DNA from: an uncultured Alistipes sp.
GTDB lineage: Bacteria > Bacteroidota > Bacteroidia > Bacteroidales > Rikenellaceae
DNA length: 64,000 nt
Direction: 5' to 3'
Assembly (NCBI GenBank): GCA_900546065.1
Contig: URBK01000013.1
Span: forward strand, 23,112-87,111
Under the pieces are notes generated by a model. It was not told where the DNA came from. It saw only the letters and a list, made by a program, of their open reading frames with translations, and ran no database searches. The translations under genes were made by a program, and so were the position numbers. Positions 58,916 through 64,000 of this stretch are shown here, in pieces; the first letter of the stretch is position 1; each line of letters opens with the position of its first letter.

Positions 58916-60460
58916 ATGACACAGGAGGAGTTGTTTAAGAAACTGGTGGCTCACTGCAAGGAGTACGGATTCATATTCCCGTCGAGCGAAATATACGACG
59001 GCCTTGGCGCCGTATATGACTATGGACAGAACGGCGTGGAGCTCAAGAACAATATCAAGCGTTACTGGTGGGACTCGATGGTCAAACTCCACGAGAATAT
59101 CGTGGGCATCGACGCCGCCATCTTCATGCACCCCAAGACGTGGGAGGCATCGGGACACGTGGCCGCCTTCAACGACCCCCTGATCGACAACAAGGATTCG
59201 AAGAAGCGTTACCGCGCCGACGTGCTTATCGAGGAGTGGATCGCCAAGCAGGACGAGAAGATCGCAAAGGAGGTTGAGAAGGCCCGCAAACGTTTCGGCG
59301 AGAGCTTCGACGAGGCGCAGTACCGTTCGACCTCGCCCCGCGTTCTGGAGACGGCGGCCAAGCGTGACGCCGTACACAAGCGTTATGCCGACGCCATGAA
59401 CGCCAACGACCTTGCCGAGCTGCGTCAGATAATCATCGACTGCGAGATCGCATGCCCCATATCGGGTACACGCAACTGGACCGACGTGCGCCAGTTCAAC
59501 CTCATGTTCTCGACACAGATGGGATCTACGGCCGAGGGTGCCAGCACCATATACCTGCGTCCCGAGACGGCACAGGGTATCTTCGTTAACTACCTCAACG
59601 TACAGAAGACCGCCCGCATGAAGATTCCGTTCGGTATCGCACAGATCGGAAAGGCCTTCCGCAACGAGATCGTGGCCCGACAGTTCATCTTCCGCATGCG
59701 CGAGTTCGAGCAGATGGAGATGCAGTTCTTCGTACAGCCGGGCACCGAGATGGATTGGTGGCACCGCTGGAGAGACATCCGCATGGCATGGCACCGCGCT
59801 CTGGGCTTCGGCGACGATAACTACCGCTTCCACGACCACGAGAAGCTGGCCCACTACGCCAACGCCGCTACCGATATCGAGTACAACTTCCCCTTCGGCT
59901 TCAAGGAGGTGGAGGGTATCCACTCGCGTACGGACTTCGACCTGAGCCGCCACCAGCAGTACTCGGGCAAGAAGATCCAGTACTTCGACCCCGAGCGCGG
60001 AGAGAGCTACGTCCCCTATGTTGTCGAGACCTCGATCGGCGTCGACCGCATGTTCCTTCAGATCATGTCGGCAGCCTTCACCGAGGAGAAGCTCGATGGC
60101 GGCGAGGAGCGCGTCGTACTGCGCATACCGCCGCAGCTTGCCCCCACGAAGGTGGCCGTGATGCCGCTGGTCAAGAAGGACGGACTGCCCGACGTGGCGC
60201 AGAAGATCATCGACATGCTCAAGTACGACTACAACGTGGCCTACGACGAGAAGGACTCGATCGGCAAGCGTTACCGCCGTCAGGATGCCATCGGTACGCC
60301 CTTCTGCGTTACGGTTGACCACCAGACGCTCGAGGACAACACCGTGACGGTACGTCACCGCGACACCATGGCGCAGGAGCGCATCGCAATCGATGCCCTG
60401 CCGGCAATGGTCGAGAGCGAAGTATCGTTCCGCAAGCTCTTCAAGAAGCTCGGTCTGTAA
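58916..60460 (+). CDS. glyS: Glycyl-tRNA synthetase (single-chain, class II)
   Basis: Cytoplasmic enzyme charging tRNA-Gly; 514 aa single-chain dimeric type (GlyQS-like of Bacteroidota, not alpha2beta2). Class II motifs: Ser-Ser-Glu-Ile-Tyr near the N-terminus, Leu-Arg-Pro-Glu-Thr-Ala-Gln-Gly (motif 2), and Gly-Val-Asp-Arg region at the end of the catalytic core, then an anticodon-binding domain. Followed at 21 bp by a small membrane peptide gene, then ruvX, def. Confidence 0.95.
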   Translation: MTQEELFKKLVAHCKEYGFIFPSSEIYDGLGAVYDYGQNGVELKNNIKRYWWDSMVKLHENIVGIDAAIFMHPKTWEASGHVAAFNDPLIDNKDSKKRYRADVLIEEWIAKQDEKIAKEVEKARKRFGESFDEAQYRSTSPRVLETAAKRDAVHKRYADAMNANDLAELRQIIIDCEIACPISGTRNWTDVRQFNLMFSTQMGSTAEGASTIYLRPETAQGIFVNYLNVQKTARMKIPFGIAQIGKAFRNEIVARQFIFRMREFEQMEMQFFVQPGTEMDWWHRWRDIRMAWHRALGFGDDNYRFHDHEKLAHYANAATDIEYNFPFGFKEVEGIHSRTDFDLSRHQQYSGKKIQYFDPERGESYVPYVVETSIGVDRMFLQIMSAAFTEEKLDGGEERVVLRIPPQLAPTKVAVMPLVKKDGLPDVAQKIIDMLKYDYNVAYDEKDSIGKRYRRQDAIGTPFCVTVDHQTLEDNTVTVRHRDTMAQERIAIDALPAMVESEVSFRKLFKKLGL

Positions 60461-60481
60461 AAGGACGGGGAAGGCAAAGCC

Positions 60482-60580
60482 ATGAACAGCAAAGCCTCGA
60501 AGATACTTTACGGTATGGCAGTCATCGCCGTATGCTTCGCCATGGGATATGCCGTGGGGATAATAACCAAACACCTGTAA
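60482..60580 (+). CDS. 32-residue membrane peptide between glyS and ruvX
   Basis: ATG 60482 opens a 32-codon frame ending at TAA 60580: basic start (Asn-Ser-Lys-Ala-Ser-Lys), then a single 20-residue hydrophobic helix (Ile-Leu-Tyr-Gly-Met-Ala-Val-Ile-Ala-Val) with Gly-Tyr-Ala-Val-Gly-Ile-Ile, and a short basic end (Lys-His-Leu). It is 21 bp after glyS and 9 bp before ruvX, the tight fit of an operon gene. It has host-like codon use. No family is known to me; it resembles small membrane proteins that modulate larger partners. Confidence 0.6.
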   Translation: MNSKASKILYGMAVIAVCFAMGYAVGIITKHL

Positions 60581-60589
60581 CGGCCTCCC

Positions 60590-61012
60590 ATGGGACGCAT
60601 TCTGGCCATAGACTACGGCACGCGACGCACGGGGATAGCCGTGAGCGACCCCCTGCGTATCATCGCCGGGGCCCTGACCACAGTCGAGACGCGGCAGCTG
60701 GAGAAATTCCTCGCCGACTACTTCTCGAAGAACGACGTGGACACCATCGTTCTCGGCAAACCCGTGCAGATGAACGGTTCGCCCTCGGAGACGATGCGCT
60801 ATATCGAGCCACTTGCGGCACGGCTGCGGCGCACATATCCCGACAAGGATGTGGTGCTCTATGACGAGCGTTTCACCTCGGTGCTGGCACACCGCACCAT
60901 GATCGAGAGCGGCATGGGACGCATGGCACGCCGCGACAAGGCGGTCGTGGACCGCATCTCGGCCGCCATAATACTGCAATCATACATGGAGTCGCTATCC
61001 ATGAGACGATAA
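60590..61012 (+). CDS. ruvX: Holliday-junction resolvase-like YqgF/RuvX
   Basis: A 140-aa RNase H-fold protein: Ile-Leu-Ala-Ile-Asp-Tyr-Gly-Thr-Arg-Arg-Thr-Gly-Ile-Ala (first catalytic Asp), Ile-Val-Leu-Gly-Lys-Pro-Val and Asp-Glu-Arg-Phe-Thr-Ser, Asp-Lys-Ala-Val-Val-Asp-Arg-Ile-Ser-Ala near the end. Usually linked to 16S rRNA 5' maturation rather than recombination. Lies 16 bp before def. Confidence 0.93.
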   Translation: MGRILAIDYGTRRTGIAVSDPLRIIAGALTTVETRQLEKFLADYFSKNDVDTIVLGKPVQMNGSPSETMRYIEPLAARLRRTYPDKDVVLYDERFTSVLAHRTMIESGMGRMARRDKAVVDRISAAIILQSYMESLSMRR

Positions 61013-61028
61013 AACGAGAAATTAGATT

Positions 61029-61574
61029 ATGATATATCCAATAGTAATATACGGATCACCCGTTCTGCGTAACGTGTCGGTCGACATTACGCCCGACTAC
61101 CCCAACCTCAAACAGCTTGTCGAGGATATGTTCCTCACGCTCACGGAGGCCGAGGGTGTGGGTCTGGCCGCGCCGCAGATAGGCAAGAACATCCGTCTGT
61201 TCATCGTCGACTGCACGCCGTGGGGCGAAGACGATCCCGCGCTCAAGGACTACAAGCGGGTCTTCATCAACGCCCAGATATACGAGCGTTCGGAGCAGAC
61301 GGATCTCTTCAACGAGGGATGTCTCTCGCTGCCGGGACTGCATGAGGATGTTCGCCGTCCCGTCTCGATACGCATGCGTTACGTCGACGAGAACTTCGTA
61401 GAGCACGACGAGGAGTTCACGGGTCTTCCGGCCCGTGTCATACAGCACGAGTACGACCATATCGACGGTTATGTCTTCACGGACCGTCTCTCGCCGCTGC
61501 GCCGCAACCTCCTGAAGAGCAAGCTCGCAAGGTTGGCCGGAGGCAAGTACAAGTGCTTCTACAAGACCAAGTAA
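61029..61574 (+). CDS. def: Peptide deformylase
   Basis: A 181-aa metalloenzyme that removes N-terminal formyl groups. Motifs: Gly-Val-Gly-Leu-Ala-Ala-Pro-Gln-Ile-Gly, Glu-Gly-Cys-Leu-Ser-Leu-Pro, and Gln-His-Glu-Tyr-Asp-His, which holds the metal. A long loop before the second motif is typical of Bacteroidota. Co-transcribed with ruvX. Confidence 0.95.
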   Translation: MIYPIVIYGSPVLRNVSVDITPDYPNLKQLVEDMFLTLTEAEGVGLAAPQIGKNIRLFIVDCTPWGEDDPALKDYKRVFINAQIYERSEQTDLFNEGCLSLPGLHEDVRRPVSIRMRYVDENFVEHDEEFTGLPARVIQHEYDHIDGYVFTDRLSPLRRNLLKSKLARLAGGKYKCFYKTK

Positions 61575-61629
61575 CCGCAGTCGGACGGTCGTCGATGCGA
61601 CACGCCGGCTGCCGCAAAACGATAACCAC

Positions 61630-64000
61630 ATGAGACTACGACACCTTATTCCGACCCTGCTGTGCGTGCTGGGGGCGGGAGCCGGCATGGCACAACCGTT
61701 ACGCACACATACGACCCTGAAGGAGGGTTGGCGCTTCATGAAGGAGGGGCAGAGCGAGTGGCAGAGTGTCACCGTACCCCATGACTGGGCAATCTACGGC
61801 CCCTTCGACCGCGAGAACGACATACAACGCGTCGCCGTCGTGCAGAACGGCGAGCGCGACCCGAGCGACAAGACGGGCCGCACGGGCGGCCTGCCCTATA
61901 TGGGCAAGGGATACTACGAGCTGACGCTGCATCTCGACTCCCTGCCAGAAGGCCGTTCGCTGACGCTGCTCTTCGACGGCGCCATGAGTCAGGCCCGCGT
62001 GCTGCTCAACGGCCGTGAGGTGGGATATTGGCCCTACGGCTACAACTCGTTCACGTGCGACATCACCGAGGCGGCGCACGAGGGCGACAATACGCTGCGT
62101 GTCGAGTTGGAGAATCTGCCGCAGTCGTCGCGCTGGTATCCGGGCGCGGGCCTCTACCGCAACGTCCATCTCATAACGACAGATAAGGTGCATGTACCTG
62201 TCTGGGGCACATACATCACCACACCTTACGTATCCGAGGATTACGCGTCGGTACATCTGCGTACCGATATCGATGGTATTCCCGACGGGGCGCAGGTGCG
62301 TCTTGTCACACGCATACGCGATGCGGCGGGACGCGAGGTGGCGATGAAGGACAACACCCAGAAACTCAACCACGGGATGCCGGCCGAGCAGCACTTCACG
62401 GTCGAGCACCCGCGCCTGTGGTCGCCCGAGACACCCGAACTCTATACGGCCGAGACTGATATCTACTACGATGGCCGCCACGTCGACAGCTATACGACAC
62501 GCTTCGGCATACGCTCCATAGAGCTGCGCGCCGACAAGGGATTCTTCCTCAACGGACGCATGCGCAAGTTCCGCGGCGTGTGTCTGCACCACGACCTCGG
62601 CCCTCTGGGCGCCGCGGTGAACAGGGCGGCGCTGCGACGTCAGCTCACCCTGCTCAAGGATATGGGGTGCGACGCCATACGCACCTCGCACAACATGCCC
62701 GACCCGCAGCTTGTCGAACTGTGCGACGAGATGGGATTCATGATGATGGTCGAGCCCTTCGACGAGTGGGACGTGGCCAAATGCGAGAACGGCTACCACC
62801 GCTTCTTCGACGAGTGGGCCGAGCGCGACATGGTCAACATGCTGCACAACTTCCGCAACAACCCCTCGGTTGTGATGTGGAGCATCGGCAACGAAGTCCC
62901 CTCGCAATGGTCGGCCGACGGATACAAGGTTGCGGCATGGCTGCGCGACATCTGCCACCGCGAAGACCCGACGCGCCCCGTAACGTGCGGTATGAACGAC
63001 TACAACTCGGTCGTACAGAACGGATTTGCCGCGCTGCTCGATGTCGCGGGCTTCAACTATAAGGTGCCGCAATATACGGATGCCTACACCAAGCTGCCGC
63101 AGTGTCTGGTTCTGGGCAGCGAGACCGCCTCGACGGTAAGTTCGCGCGGCGTATATCACTTCCCCGTCAAGCGCGGCGCAAATGTCATGCACGACGACCA
63201 GCAGAGCTCGTCATACGACGTGGAGTATTGCTGGTGGTCGAATATTCCCGACGACGACTTCGCCGCCGACGAGGATCTGGACTACCTCATCGGGCAGTTC
63301 GTATGGACGGGCTTCGATTATCTGGGCGAGCCTACGCCCTACGACACCGACGCATGGCCCAACCACAGCTCGATGTTCGGCATCATCGACCTCGCGTCGA
63401 TACCCAAAGACCGCTATTGGCTCTACCGCAGCGTATGGAACACAACCTCGCCTACGCTCCATATCCTGCCCCACTGGAACTGGGAGGGACGCGAGGGTGA
63501 GACCACGCCCGTATATGTATATACGTCATACCCCTCGGCCGAGCTCTTCCTCAACGGCAAGAGTCAGGGCATCCGACACAAGGACGACTCGACGACGCTC
63601 ACGCGCTATCGTCTGATGTGGGACGACGTGCGTTACGAACCGGGCGAGTTGCGCGTCGTGGCATACGATGCGCAGGGACGTGCCGCCGCCGAGAAGAGCA
63701 TCCGCACGGCCGGCAAGGCCTACCGCATAGAACTTACGCCCGACCGACGCTGGATCGCCGCCGACGGTGAGGATCTGAGCTACATAAACGTACGCATCGT
63801 GGACAAGGATGGCAATCCGCTTCCGGCGGACTCGCGCGAGATACGCTTCAAGGTGAGCGGCGCAGGCTCGTTCCGCGCCGTGGCCAACGGCGACCCCACA
63901 TCTCTCGAGTCGTTCCAAGAGCCGCACATGCACCTCTTCAGCGGGCAACTCACGCTCATCGTACAGAGCGCCAAACATGAGGGCACTATCAAGGTCGAGG
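61630..64000 (+). CDS. GH2 glycoside hydrolase (beta-galactosidase-like), 3'-truncated by window edge
   Basis: 790 visible codons, no stop. Signal peptide to Gly-Met-Ala-Gln22. Sugar-binding domain with Val-Pro-His-Asp-Trp and Tyr-Tyr-Glu, Ig-like domain about 200-290, TIM barrel from about 290 with acid/base Glu in Trp-Ser-Ile-Gly-Asn-Glu (about 421) and nucleophile Glu in Leu-Gly-Ser-Glu-Thr (about 498); then C-terminal DUF4982-like and Ig-like domains. Probably a beta-galactosidase or beta-glucuronidase. Intact over the catalytic part, in contrast to the truncated relative at 46,462. Begins 55 bp after def. Confidence 0.88.
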   Translation, partial: MRLRHLIPTLLCVLGAGAGMAQPLRTHTTLKEGWRFMKEGQSEWQSVTVPHDWAIYGPFDRENDIQRVAVVQNGERDPSDKTGRTGGLPYMGKGYYELTLHLDSLPEGRSLTLLFDGAMSQARVLLNGREVGYWPYGYNSFTCDITEAAHEGDNTLRVELENLPQSSRWYPGAGLYRNVHLITTDKVHVPVWGTYITTPYVSEDYASVHLRTDIDGIPDGAQVRLVTRIRDAAGREVAMKDNTQKLNHGMPAEQHFTVEHPRLWSPETPELYTAETDIYYDGRHVDSYTTRFGIRSIELRADKGFFLNGRMRKFRGVCLHHDLGPLGAAVNRAALRRQLTLLKDMGCDAIRTSHNMPDPQLVELCDEMGFMMMVEPFDEWDVAKCENGYHRFFDEWAERDMVNMLHNFRNNPSVVMWSIGNEVPSQWSADGYKVAAWLRDICHREDPTRPVTCGMNDYNSVVQNGFAALLDVAGFNYKVPQYTDAYTKLPQCLVLGSETASTVSSRGVYHFPVKRGANVMHDDQQSSSYDVEYCWWSNIPDDDFAADEDLDYLIGQFVWTGFDYLGEPTPYDTDAWPNHSSMFGIIDLASIPKDRYWLYRSVWNTTSPTLHILPHWNWEGREGETTPVYVYTSYPSAELFLNGKSQGIRHKDDSTTLTRYRLMWDDVRYEPGELRVVAYDAQGRAAAEKSIRTAGKAYRIELTPDRRWIAADGEDLSYINVRIVDKDGNPLPADSREIRFKVSGAGSFRAVANGDPTSLESFQEPHMHLFSGQLTLIVQSAKHEGTIKVE

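Noticed and set aside
58751..60979. 742-codon frame antisense to glyS and ruvX
   Set aside because: Same antisense shadow effect; spans several real genes.
1..64000. CRISPR arrays, rRNA operon, restriction-modification operon
   Set aside because: No evenly spaced repeats and no rRNA-like sequence; the HsdR-N-like protein has no HsdM or HsdS partner.

Overview
The window looks like a chromosome segment from a member of the Bacteroidales, most like Alistipes/Rikenellaceae. Evidence: many promoters match the Bacteroidota pattern (-33 TTTG, about 20 bp, -7 TAnnTTTG); there are BACON, fimbrillin, GH76 and GH2 proteins typical of gut Bacteroidota; and DUF4133/DUF4134 conjugation genes. The host genes are GC- and CGC/GCC-rich, while the left 15 kb is visibly more AT-rich with different codon use. 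Genus is an inference from style, not a database match.

Region 1 (1 to about 15,320) is a nested mobile-DNA block. The inner element (1 to about 7,100, running off the left edge) carries an arsenic-resistance pair (permease and thioredoxin-type arsenate reductase), a MobV-type relaxase, a 240-bp array of stem-loops upstream of that relaxase (likely oriT or a structured leader), HTH proteins and a tyrosine integrase. It appears to have inserted into the traG (VirB4-like ATPase) gene of an outer conjugative element just after the Walker A motif. The outer element (about 7,100-15,320) keeps traG N-terminus, traF, two DUF4134 (traE-like) genes, a small membrane protein, a primase, a RecA-fold replication ATPase, an excisionase-like HTH protein, an unknown protein that may carry a frameshift, and a second tyrosine integrase next to the chromosomal junction. 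Conjugation is probably disabled by the traG break unless the rest is recovered by excision.

Region 2 (15,320-31,900) is host chromosome: a DUF2812/PadR pair with a clear operator-promoter arrangement, gdhA, a CYTH protein, a GH76 lipoprotein, a ThuA-like protein, groES-groEL, a heparinase II/III-type lyase, tRNA-His, tRNA-Arg, a 38-residue peptide followed by a fimbrillin-like lipoprotein, a cytosine permease with an unusual phosphoribosyltransferase, and mnmA.

Region 3 (31,900-48,100): a degenerate nuclease-fold secreted protein, pyruvate phosphate dikinase, a TlpA-like lipoprotein, yitT-miaB, plsY and an acyl-CoA synthetase, a polypurine tract, a GH5 enzyme, a LytS/LytR-type two-component pair, an HsdR-N-like nuclease-fold protein, a truncated GH2-like protein and tRNA-Lys.

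Region 4 (48,100-64,000): a BACON/LamG lipoprotein, waaA-yraN-lgt envelope genes, pepE, acpP, then an RNase III with a 387-residue disordered arginine-rich tail, radC, an outer-membrane barrel, glyS, a 32-residue membrane peptide, ruvX, def, and a GH2 glycosidase cut by the right edge. Most interesting leads: the stem-loop array at 3,085-3,326, the tailed RNase III, the nested insertion into traG, the peptide/fimbrillin pair and the small membrane protein before ruvX.
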